Assembly: GCA_016214445.1 (NCBI GenBank) | Contig: JACROM010000088.1 | Location: 1-6,027 of the forward strand | Direction: 5' to 3' | DNA: 6,027 bases | Source: Microcaldota archaeon | Lineage (GTDB): Archaea > Micrarchaeota > Micrarchaeia > Norongarragalinales > Norongarragalinaceae | Shown: in pieces, positions 1 through 5,019 of the stretch | Layout of the letters: each line of letters starts with the position of its first letter | How positions within the stretch are numbered: the stretch's first letter is position 1 | Program-made: the position numbers and the translations under genes | The notes under the pieces: model-generated | What the model saw: only the letters and a program-made list of their open reading frames with translations | Told to the model about the DNA's origin: nothing | Database searches by the model: none

Positions 1-29
1 AGGGCTTGTAAAACAATAAAATAGGCAAG

Positions 30-37
30 TTTATAAG
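30..37 (+). promoter_or_regulatory. TATA box of the transposase gene (leaderless)
   Basis: The sequence TTTATAAG is centred about 25 nt upstream of the ATG at 59. In archaea transcription normally begins about 25 nt downstream of the TATA centre, so the transcript would start at or next to the start codon and be leaderless. No Shine-Dalgarno-like sequence precedes the ATG, which fits. The promoter assignment is inference from sequence and spacing. Confidence 0.6.
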
Positions 38-58
38 GGTGGGTTCTGTAACCACTAC

Positions 59-1162
59 ATGTCTACCGAACAGTCAATAAAACAAAAGTTTCAAGAACTC
101 AAACCGGTTCTTGATGAACGTTCCCGCCGCTTGTGGGCGGCTACAGAAGCAAAAGAAATAGGCTGGGGCGGCACGCTACTCGTGTCAAAAGCCACCGGAA
201 TGTCCCGGGACACGATTGCAAAAGGAATCAAAGAATTAAACACGCCCACGAAAAACGTAGGTTCCCGCCTGCGAAAAGAAGGCGGCGGACGAAAAAAGAA
301 CACTGAAAAAGACCCGGCATTACAACCGGATTTAGAACGGTTAATTGAACCCTCAACACGAGGCGATCCTGAATCACCGCTCAAATACGTATCAAAAAGC
401 CTTCGCAACCTCGAAAAGGAGCTTACGGCCGGCGGCCACAAAACTAGTCATCAACTAGTCGCAAACCTACTGCATGAAATGAAGTTTAGCCTTCAGGCAA
501 ACAGTAAAACACGCGAAGGTGCCAGTCACCCTGACCGTAACGCGCAATTCGAGTTCATCAATCAAGACGTAAAAAAACAATTGCGCGAGCATGAGCCCGT
601 TATCAGCGTGGATACGAAAAATAAAGTGTTAGTCGGAAACTTCAAGAATCCGGGACACGAATGGCGTCCGAAAGGATGGCCGCGCGACGTGAACATGCAT
701 GACTTTGTGATTCCTGAATTAGGCAAGGTAATTCCGTACGGCGTTTATGACATCGATAGAAATCACGGTTGGATCAATTTGGGAATTGATAGTGATACTG
801 CTGAATTTGCCGTCGAGAGTATTCGTGGATGGTGGAAGAAAATTGGGCGGCGCAGGTATCAAAACGTGAAAACGCTTACGATAACTGCAGACAGTGGTGG
901 GAGTAATAGTTATCGCGCGCGGTTGTGGAAAATTGAACTTCAGCGGTTCAGCAATGAAACTGGTCTTGTGATTCGTGTTCGTCATTTTCCTCCGGGCACG
1001 AGTAAGTGGAATAAGATTGAGCATCGTTTGTTTAGTTTTATCAGCCAGAACTGGAAGGGCAAGCCACTCGTCAGTCGTGTGGTAATCATTAACCTGATTG
1101 CGGCAACGAAAACTAAAACTGGTTTGAAGGTTGAATGCGTACTGCTGGTGAAAAGTGCCTAA
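59..1162 (+). CDS. ISAzo13-family DDE transposase, C-terminally truncated
   Basis: This 367-residue protein matches the ISAzo13 family (Rhodopirellula-type transposase DDE domain), which cuts and rejoins DNA at the element ends. Recognisable family motifs in order are ERSRRLWAA (residues 20-28), a helix-turn-helix-like segment at about 39-60 (SKATGMSRDTIAKGI), GGGRKK at 75-80, RGDPESPL at 101-108, SLQANSKTREGASHPDR at 144-160, ISVDTK (catalytic D185), EWRPKG, PYGVYD, ITADSGGSN (D278) and FPPGTSKWNKIEHRLFSF (E321). The DDE triad is complete. After TGLKVEC (354-360) the sequence leaves the family and stops within seven residues. From memory, family members continue about 40-50 residues to a conserved WNY-type ending. 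The tail cannot be found in the other two forward frames, so truncation is more likely than a simple frameshift. It is probably inactive, although the catalytic core is intact. Confidence 0.9.
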   Translation: MSTEQSIKQKFQELKPVLDERSRRLWAATEAKEIGWGGTLLVSKATGMSRDTIAKGIKELNTPTKNVGSRLRKEGGGRKKNTEKDPALQPDLERLIEPSTRGDPESPLKYVSKSLRNLEKELTAGGHKTSHQLVANLLHEMKFSLQANSKTREGASHPDRNAQFEFINQDVKKQLREHEPVISVDTKNKVLVGNFKNPGHEWRPKGWPRDVNMHDFVIPELGKVIPYGVYDIDRNHGWINLGIDSDTAEFAVESIRGWWKKIGRRRYQNVKTLTITADSGGSNSYRARLWKIELQRFSNETGLVIRVRHFPPGTSKWNKIEHRLFSFISQNWKGKPLVSRVVIINLIAATKTKTGLKVECVLLVKSA

Positions 1163-1174
1163 GCAGAGATAATG

Positions 1175-1182
1175 TTTAATAC
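1175..1182 (+). promoter_or_regulatory. Probable TATA box of the pilin-like operon
   Basis: TTTAATAC is centred about 26 nt before the ATG at 1204, the spacing expected for a leaderless archaeal transcript. It lies only 12 nt after the transposase stop codon, so the operon promoter sits directly at the IS remnant's edge. The box is a moderate match, and read-through from the transposase promoter is an alternative. Confidence 0.45.
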
Positions 1183-1203
1183 AACGGATTCGTCTTTAGG
1201 ATT

Positions 1204-1869
1204 ATGTCTTTCAGGAAGGGCCAGATTTCGCTGTGGATGCTGACCAAGTTTTCGATGGTGTTCTTCATCATAATGCTGAGCGTAGTGATGCTCGGTTTCA
1301 CTGAAAAGGAACGCGAGAACGTTTGCAGCACGCAGGCGAACAAGGTCGCGAAAGCAATCGCCTCCTCCATAAATGCAGTAATCAACTCGCCGTCCGAGGA
1401 CGAGCGGAAAGTGATTGCGCTTCAGTCCTCGCTTTCATACGGTAAGCGCGAGTTCGAGAGGTACGTGGTCGAGCTGGAGAACATTCCTTCTGATGAGAAG
1501 CCTTTTTCCGGCAGCATAACCGTCCGCGTCAGGCCTTCTGTGGTTACGCCGCAGATGAAGGGCATGTGCGAGGGCGGGGCGCGCGCTTCTTACGACTCGG
1601 CAACGCGGATTGACCCGATTATGCTGAAACCAAACAGTCCGATGGTGCTTCAGCCTTCCGACGTGCAACAGCGCGACTACTATATTGTATTGATAAAGTG
1701 CAGCCCGAAAGTTCCGCATTCGCCTTCCGGCACGTATAGTAAAAATTACCTGTTCGTGGAGAGGTGTTCTGCCAAGCTGGGCGAGGAGCCGGACCCGAAC
1801 AAGTGCCTTCCTCTTGCGAAGGTTGATAAGTGCTGCGGGTGGACTGGAGGTGCGCCCGTATGCGGATGA
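1204..1869 (+). CDS. Pilin-like surface protein with class III signal peptide, Cys-rich
   Basis: This 221-residue protein of unrecognised family is the first gene of a three-gene operon. Its N-terminus, MSFRKGQISLWML, is a clear archaeal class III (prepilin-type) signal. Basic residues R4-K5 precede G6, with cleavage expected between G6 and Q7, followed by a hydrophobic helix at about 8-31. Prepilin peptidase would remove the first six residues and leave a helix able to pack in a pilus-like fibre or anchor the protein. The usual acidic residue at +5 is replaced by W11. The ectodomain contains eight cysteines (41, 122, 166, 188, 201, 210, 211, 220), five of them in the last 35 residues, suggesting a disulfide-stabilised or metal-binding C-terminus. 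The start is chosen because it places the class III motif at the N-terminus and lies 26 nt from a TATA-like box. Its stop overlaps the next gene by 10 nt. Confidence 0.85.
   Translation: MSFRKGQISLWMLTKFSMVFFIIMLSVVMLGFTEKERENVCSTQANKVAKAIASSINAVINSPSEDERKVIALQSSLSYGKREFERYVVELENIPSDEKPFSGSITVRVRPSVVTPQMKGMCEGGARASYDSATRIDPIMLKPNSPMVLQPSDVQQRDYYIVLIKCSPKVPHSPSGTYSKNYLFVERCSAKLGEEPDPNKCLPLAKVDKCCGWTGGAPVCG
1846..1852 (+). promoter_or_regulatory. Strong Shine-Dalgarno site deciding the start at 1860
   Basis: GGAGGTG, complementary to the archaeal 16S rRNA 3' end (CACCUCC), lies inside the end of the preceding gene and 7 nt before the ATG at 1860. The in-frame ATG at 1866 would be 13 nt away, and the in-frame GTG at 1830 lies upstream of the site. 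The start at 1860 is therefore favoured. Confidence 0.75.
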
Positions 1870-2453
1870 AGGGATTCGTCGGGCCTCTTGGCGACGACCT
1901 GCCGAGCATTTTCCCTATTGTCGCGGCAGTGATATTGTTCATCAGCACGGTATTGTACGCGAACTCGCTCGTGAACCAGAAGAACGCGGAGCTTGAGTTG
2001 AGGCAGGCAGTTCTTGGGTTGTCTTACATCGCAACGGAGAAAGGCCTGTTGGCGGACATCAAGGCGTTCGATTCGCTTTGCGAGGACAAGCTGACGAAAT
2101 ACGCGGTTTCCAACCAGCTGAACTTCATAGTGTCGGTCAAGAAGTTCTGCCAGAAAGTGGAGTTTTACTCCGAGACGTCGTCAGCCACGAAGCAGTATTT
2201 CAGTCCGTATTATCTTGAGACTTTTTCCAATGACGAATGGGAAGCTTCGCAGGGCCATACTTGGTCCTATTGCACCAACCAGATGAAGGACAAGAAGCTG
2301 TTTTTGATGAAAACCCAGAAGTACCTTTCTTCGCCGCTTTTCCCTGTTCCTACGGAAGCGATTGTTATGGTGTATCCGGTTGCTGTACGTTGCGCTGTAG
2401 AGGGCATCCCGACCAACGGCATGGGGCTGTTGTACGTCATAGGGTGGCATTGA
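1860..2453 (+). CDS. Single-helix, pilin-like membrane/surface protein of unknown family
   Basis: The 197-residue product has a short N-terminus containing PLGDDLP, then one strong hydrophobic helix at about 17-36 (IFPIVAAVILFISTVLYA), then an ectodomain of about 160 residues with four cysteines (74, 97, 138, 178). The N-terminus has no canonical G|Q class III site, so it may be a membrane-anchored pseudopilin-like protein rather than a processed pilin. Just after the helix it has LELRQAVLGLSYIATEKG, and near the C-terminus PVAVRCAV (173-180). The next protein has a comparable LRSAYVLNYMQ stretch and AVRCA, so the two may be distant paralogues. The start at ATG 1860 is set by the GGAGGTG site; ATG 1866 forms an ATGA overlap with the previous stop and is the alternative. 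The gene is translationally coupled to both neighbours. Its function is not recognised. Confidence 0.8.
   Translation: MRMKGFVGPLGDDLPSIFPIVAAVILFISTVLYANSLVNQKNAELELRQAVLGLSYIATEKGLLADIKAFDSLCEDKLTKYAVSNQLNFIVSVKKFCQKVEFYSETSSATKQYFSPYYLETFSNDEWEASQGHTWSYCTNQMKDKKLFLMKTQKYLSSPLFPVPTEAIVMVYPVAVRCAVEGIPTNGMGLLYVIGWH
2442..2447 (+). promoter_or_regulatory. Shine-Dalgarno site for the third operon gene
   Basis: GGGTGG, a partial match to the GGTG core of the archaeal Shine-Dalgarno, lies 5 nt before the ATG at 2453. That ATG overlaps the preceding TGA stop as TGATG, typical of reinitiation. This supports starting the gene here rather than at the longer in-frame opening upstream, which would run through the preceding gene. 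Confidence 0.65.
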
Positions 2454-3475
2454 TGTTTGGAAAGAAAGCGCAGACTACTGCGCGTTGGAGGGAAAAAGGT
2501 CGGGGTTTTGGAGCGGGCGCGAGGGAAAAAAGTCGAGGGCTTACGGTGCTGGCCGTGTTGTTTGGCGGGGGCGGACGTGAAAAAGGACGCGGGGAACGAG
2601 CCGCATTGTTAGTAGCTGACGAGCGGGAAAAGGGTTTAGGGTTTAGAGCGCAGGCGGCGTTTGCAGCTGGCGGAAGGGAAAGGGGGCGAGGCGGACTAAG
2701 TGCCAGGGGGAAAACCGAGCACGGTTGTCTCCCGGGGCTTAGAGCTCAAGCCGCTTTGTTTGACGGCATTACCCTTATGTTGTTGGCTTCCATTTCAGCA
2801 GGCCTTATATTCACGTTCATCAGCTCGTACGGAATTCAGGAGGAAAAAGTTCTGAGGTCGGCATACGTGCTGAACTACATGCAGTCGTCCATGAAGGCGT
2901 TCTATTACTTGGATGCTGTCACGCTCAAAGGGGTGTCGAACAAGGAGAAGAACTCGCTCGGCAGGGATTACTATCTTGACATCTATTCTGACCTTATCGA
3001 CTCCGCGACCGGCTGCCCTGCTCTAAAGGATTACGTTGGGAGTTTTACCGTTACCGACCTCCTGAAGAGGGATTTGGCGGAGAAGGTGCCGATGCTTGAT
3101 GACCATTTCGAAACAGCCGAAGTGGTCGGAATCACTGCCGTGCGCTGCGCGATGAAGGAGATAATAAAGCCTTTCGCGTACTCCGGCTACTATTACGGGT
3201 TCGACGTCATCTCAGGAACTGACGCGGTAGTAATTCCCGACCAGAAGAAAACAGTCACCAATTATCGACCGTTCCTCGAGAACCTCGAGAACCCGTTGGA
3301 AACGCCCAAGCAGGGCGTGTGCGAGAAAGCCCAGAGCGTGAGCGGGGACGCTTTGAGCGTTGCCTCGCCGTTCATGCTGGTTTACATCAACCCGGACGAG
3401 GGTACCCGGCGGCCGATTAAGTACGAAGTGAGGCTGTGCATCTGGCGACCTTCGGATAAACCAATCGTTGGCTGA
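2453..3475 (+). CDS. Pilin-like surface protein with Arg/Gly-rich repeat extension before the membrane helix
   Basis: The 340-residue protein is the last gene of the operon. Residues 1-7 (MFGKKAQ) resemble a short prepilin leader. Residues 13-95 are an Arg/Gly/Ala-rich repeat region built on REKGRG. Residues 96-105 (LRAQAALFDG) give a class III-like site (A98|Q99) directly followed by a hydrophobic helix at about 106-125. The rest is an ectodomain of about 215 residues with four cysteines, including C188 and C232 (in AVRCA, shared with the preceding gene). The layout basic-[A/G]Q-hydrophobic helix-LRSAYVLNYMQ suggests a pilin-like subunit. A leader of about 98 residues is far longer than prepilin leaders usually are, so the repeat region looks like an in-frame expansion. 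The start at 2453 is supported by TGATG coupling and a GGGTGG site. Family and function are not recognised. Confidence 0.8.
   Translation: MFGKKAQTTARWREKGRGFGAGAREKSRGLTVLAVLFGGGGREKGRGERAALLVADEREKGLGFRAQAAFAAGGRERGRGGLSARGKTEHGCLPGLRAQAALFDGITLMLLASISAGLIFTFISSYGIQEEKVLRSAYVLNYMQSSMKAFYYLDAVTLKGVSNKEKNSLGRDYYLDIYSDLIDSATGCPALKDYVGSFTVTDLLKRDLAEKVPMLDDHFETAEVVGITAVRCAMKEIIKPFAYSGYYYGFDVISGTDAVVIPDQKKTVTNYRPFLENLENPLETPKQGVCEKAQSVSGDALSVASPFMLVYINPDEGTRRPIKYEVRLCIWRPSDKPIVG
2489..2770 (+). repeat. Degenerate in-frame tandem repeat (REKGRG...RAQAALFDG units)
   Basis: Five clear copies of an RE(K/R)(G/S)(R/L)G motif begin at residues 13, 24, 42, 58 and 75 of the 2453 gene (nucleotides 2489, 2522, 2576, 2624, 2675), with spacings of 11, 18, 16 and 17 residues. 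A weaker copy starts near residue 85. The second half of the better units resembles the prepilin-like motif at the end: ERAALLVADE, FRAQAAFAAGG and finally LRAQAALFDG. The approximate consensus unit is REKGRG-hRAQAALF-x-GG, about 17 residues or 51 nt. The DNA is strongly purine-rich on the plus strand with recurring GGGAAAAAGG-like blocks. Copies are too diverged to be a recent slippage product. Confidence 0.7.
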
Positions 3476-3534
3476 AATCCACGTCAAGCCCAGGCCTTTA
3501 GGCCGTGGTTCTTGGCTAAGCGCTTTTCTTTTTG
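3476..3534. terminator. Convergent gene boundary with inverted repeats and T-rich tract
   Basis: Only 40 nt separate the ends of the convergent genes. The gap holds GGCC-TTTA-GGCC (3493-3504) and an outer CCACG/CGTGG pair (3479-3483 with 3504-3508), which could form alternative small hairpins. A T-rich run, CTTTTCTTTTT (3522-3532), follows inside the end of the opposite gene. Archaeal transcription ends at T-rich tracts, so this could stop the rightward operon. No comparable tract is visible for the leftward gene. Confidence 0.4.
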
Positions 3535-4628
3535 ACTAAAATTTCCTCGCCGCACTTGGGGCACTGGTAGGTGAAGCCTTCAGCTGAGGGCGTTATGCTT
3601 GGCGAACAGTTTGCGCACATGGCGCCGCCGCAGTACGGGCAGAAAACTATGCGAGAGTTTTTGGCCTTGCAGTTCGGGCAGATCGAGGGCGCGTTTTCGG
3701 ACGAAACCATGGACACTTCTTCGGATTTTTTCGCTTCGCCGAAAAGGTCGGCCATGGTAACTTCCCCCGCGCCTGCTTGAGGTGCTTGCGGAAGCTCCTG
3801 CTTGTTTTCTTCCTTTTTCTTCTCCTTCCTTTCCTCTTTTTTCTCTTCCTTCGCTTCCGACCACTTCTGCATGTAGAGCCTGCGGGGCCTTTCCTGGTGC
3901 TCCTCTTCCAGTTGTTCCTTCGGTTTGCTTTCTTCTTGCTTTCGGGCCTGGCGTTCGAGCCGCCTCTGCTGGAGCGCGGACAACTGCACTTTCTTTTCGA
4001 ACTTGAGGTTGAGGTCGTCTATTATGGTCTCCACTTCGGTTTCCCTCGCCTTTTCAAGCACCTTCTTTGCCTCTTCCTTGTTCTGTTTTATGCGCAGTTC
4101 CGGTGCCTGCGCCTGCGTTTTCGCTTTTGCGGCCTCCTTTTTCGGCGCGATTTTTTCAGCCATCTCTTCCCCGGTAGTGGCGTGCGGTATGAGGCCTTTT
4201 TTGCGTAGTTCTTCCATTTTCCTGTTCAGTTCGCTTTTCTTTTCAGGGGGCTTTTCCTCGATTTTCTCTATCTCGTTCTGAAGCGTCTGGAGTTTTTTCG
4301 TAACAGGTATGGCTACTTCAGCGTGTTTTTCCCTGTTCAGCCCTATCTTCATTGCGCCGAATGTGAGCACGCTTGCGGCGAGCCAGAAGTTGAGCATGCT
4401 TCCCTTGGCTGCCAGCACCGCGTCAGTGCCCGAAAAAACAACGTCAGCTGCTATGGCTGCTACTGCTATTAGCAACCCTACCAGAGCGGACGCACCGAGC
4501 CGCTCTTCCGAGGAGAAGAGCCTGACTTCGGGATAGGTGAAACGGATTATTAGGTAGCCTGCGGTTATCGAGCCTAAGGCGACGTATAAGTAGTAGAGTA
4601 TTGACGAGGCAAGTTCGAGCTCGGACAT
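3516..4628 (-). CDS. Three-helix membrane protein with charged coiled-coil region and C-terminal zinc-binding module
   Basis: This 370-residue protein is of unrecognised family. Three hydrophobic segments lie at about residues 8-29, 45-66 and 77-96. Residues about 97-285 are dominated by Glu, Lys, Gln, Arg and Ala, including heptad-like stretches (about 110-145 and 182-245) and a very charged KEEKKEERKEK segment at 260-270, so a coiled coil or disordered rod is expected. The C-terminus has four CxxC pairs: C317/C320, C330/C333, C338/C341 and C356/C359. This is the pattern of paired zinc ribbons or a two-zinc cross-brace, with CPNC, CPYC, CANC and CPKC. The module is probably cytoplasmic. Such a tail could bind protein, RNA or DNA; the sequence does not say which. 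The start at 4628 is supported by a TATA-like element about 25 nt upstream. The gene is convergent with the pilin-like operon and divergent from the small membrane protein gene. Confidence 0.85.
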   Translation of the reverse strand: MSELELASSILYYLYVALGSITAGYLIIRFTYPEVRLFSSEERLGASALVGLLIAVAAIAADVVFSGTDAVLAAKGSMLNFWLAASVLTFGAMKIGLNREKHAEVAIPVTKKLQTLQNEIEKIEEKPPEKKSELNRKMEELRKKGLIPHATTGEEMAEKIAPKKEAAKAKTQAQAPELRIKQNKEEAKKVLEKARETEVETIIDDLNLKFEKKVQLSALQQRRLERQARKQEESKPKEQLEEEHQERPRRLYMQKWSEAKEEKKEERKEKKKEENKQELPQAPQAGAGEVTMADLFGEAKKSEEVSMVSSENAPSICPNCKAKNSRIVFCPYCGGAMCANCSPSITPSAEGFTYQCPKCGEEILVKKKSA

Positions 4629-4648
4629 GATAAGGTTTCTGCAACGCT

Positions 4649-4658
4649 GTTAAAAAAC
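4649..4658. promoter_or_regulatory. Near-symmetrical TATA element shared by two divergent genes
   Basis: GTTAAAAAAC reads GTTTTTTAAC on the other strand. Its centre lies about 25 nt from the minus-strand ATG at 4628 and about 27 nt from the plus-strand ATG at 4681. Both distances fit leaderless archaeal initiation, and the 52-nt gap contains no better TATA-like sequence at the correct distance for either gene. TATATTC at 4670-4676 is too close to 4681 to serve that gene as a TATA box. Confidence 0.5.
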
Positions 4659-4680
4659 CCATCCTTCCTATATTCTTTCA

Positions 4681-4920
4681 ATGGCTTTGGAGTACATCGC
4701 GTATGATGCGTGGCCGCTTTTCCTGCTGTCGCTCATGCTTTCATTCGCGGCTTTTCCGCTTGTCGTCCTATGCTCGTTCCTTTACTCCCACCTTTCGGCA
4801 CGCCACGCAGAGGTGCCGAAGATTTTATGGATGTGGCTCGCTACTTTCGCAGGCGTGCTTGCAGGTGTTTTCCTGTTCTACGCCTACCTTGAAACCTCTC
4901 TTTCCGCGCTTGTTAAATAA
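4681..4920 (+). CDS. Small two-helix membrane protein
   Basis: This is a 79-residue protein with two hydrophobic helices, at about residues 11-36 (rich in Leu, Phe and Ala) and 48-69. They are joined by a short polar loop (SHLSARHAEVPK) holding the clearest positive charges, which suggests the loop faces the cytoplasm and both ends face outward. There are no catalytic motifs and no family is recognised. The coding assignment over the two overlapping forward frames rests on the coherent two-helix layout, the start 27 nt from a TATA-like box and the stop directly before the next intergenic region. Its divergent promoter arrangement suggests co-regulation with the zinc-binding membrane protein. 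Confidence 0.7.
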   Translation: MALEYIAYDAWPLFLLSLMLSFAAFPLVVLCSFLYSHLSARHAEVPKILWMWLATFAGVLAGVFLFYAYLETSLSALVK

Positions 4921-4921
4921 G

Positions 4922-4951
4922 GGTTTTTGAACCACTAACACTTTTCCTCTA
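4922..4951 (+). terminator. Possible terminator after the small membrane protein gene
   Basis: Directly after the TAA stop there is a weak dyad, GGTT-TTTG-AACC (4922-4933), followed by a pyrimidine-rich CTTTTCCTCT run (4941-4950). Archaeal RNA polymerase can terminate at T-rich tracts, but this one is interrupted by cytosines. The dyad also belongs to a recurring element described separately, so a regulatory role is an alternative. Confidence 0.3.
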
Positions 4952-4979
4952 AGCTCTGTCGGGCTGCCTTTCCTCGCTC

Positions 4980-5000
4980 TATAAAATAAGGGTTTTAAAC
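4980..5000 (+). promoter_or_regulatory. Promoter region of the secreted protein gene
   Basis: Two TATA-like sequences overlap the second dyad element. TATAAAATA (4980-4988) is the better consensus match and would start transcription near 5010, giving a leader of about 10 nt that contains AAGGT, 5 nt before the second ATG (5023). TTTTAAAC (4993-5000) lies about 24 nt from the first ATG (5020) and would give a leaderless transcript like the other genes here. The sequence alone does not decide between them. Confidence 0.5.
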
Positions 5001-5019
5001 CTCGGCGGCTTCAAGGTAG

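Larger units (their letters stand above)
30..1162 (+). mobile_element. ISAzo13-family insertion sequence, probably a remnant (ends not defined)
   Basis: The element is defined by its transposase gene; the outer boundaries given are only the promoter and the stop codon. I found no convincing pair of terminal inverted repeats. The GGGTTCTGTAACC sequence at 41-53 has no obvious inverted partner in the 40 nt after the transposase stop. The coding sequence breaks off before the family's usual C-terminus and a host promoter follows within about 15 nt. The right end has therefore probably been lost by deletion or recombination. The transposase prefers AAA and A/T-ending codons, whereas the downstream host genes prefer AAG and G/C-ending codons, which supports foreign origin. 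Confidence 0.55.
4915..5001 (+). repeat. Pair of near-identical AT-rich/dyad elements flanking the intergenic region
   Basis: AAATAAGGGTTTTTGAACC (4915-4933) and AAATAAGGGTTTTAAACC (4984-5001) share their first 13 bases and end in AACC, starting 69 nt apart. Each contains a GGTT...AACC dyad. The second copy lies inside the promoter region of the secreted protein gene, while the first overlaps the stop codon of the gene before it. The duplicated element could be a binding site for a dimeric regulator or a duplicated promoter; neither is shown. Confidence 0.5.

Noticed and set aside
91..441. Open frames antisense to the transposase (also 719-1024)
   Set aside because: The plus-strand frame matches a known transposase family throughout; the antisense products show no family features.
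1830..1859. In-frame GTG at 1830 as the start of the second operon gene
   Set aside because: It lies upstream of the GGAGGTG site, adds ten residues ending in Arg/Cys from the overlapping gene, and has no ribosome site of its own.
2237..2452. Longer N-terminal extension of the third operon gene
   Set aside because: It overlaps over 200 nt of the preceding gene in another frame, while the ATG at 2453 has a coupled TGATG and a Shine-Dalgarno site.
2632..2646. GGGTTTAGGGTTTAG resembling telomere repeats
   Set aside because: There are only two units, inside the coding repeat and encoding G-L-G-F-R; it follows from the purine-rich array.
2474..2740. Intein in the third operon gene
   Set aside because: There is no Cys/Ser start, no His-Asn ending and no splicing motifs, and the segment is repetitive and too short.
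3777..4208. Long open frame on the plus strand opposite the charged membrane protein
   Set aside because: It is an antisense shadow: Lys/Glu codons read in reverse give Leu/Phe-rich strings. The minus-strand protein has helices and four CxxC pairs.
4703..4930. Alternative forward frame over the small membrane protein gene
   Set aside because: The product is Cys/Arg-rich with no coherent helix, and its start lies farther from the TATA-like box.
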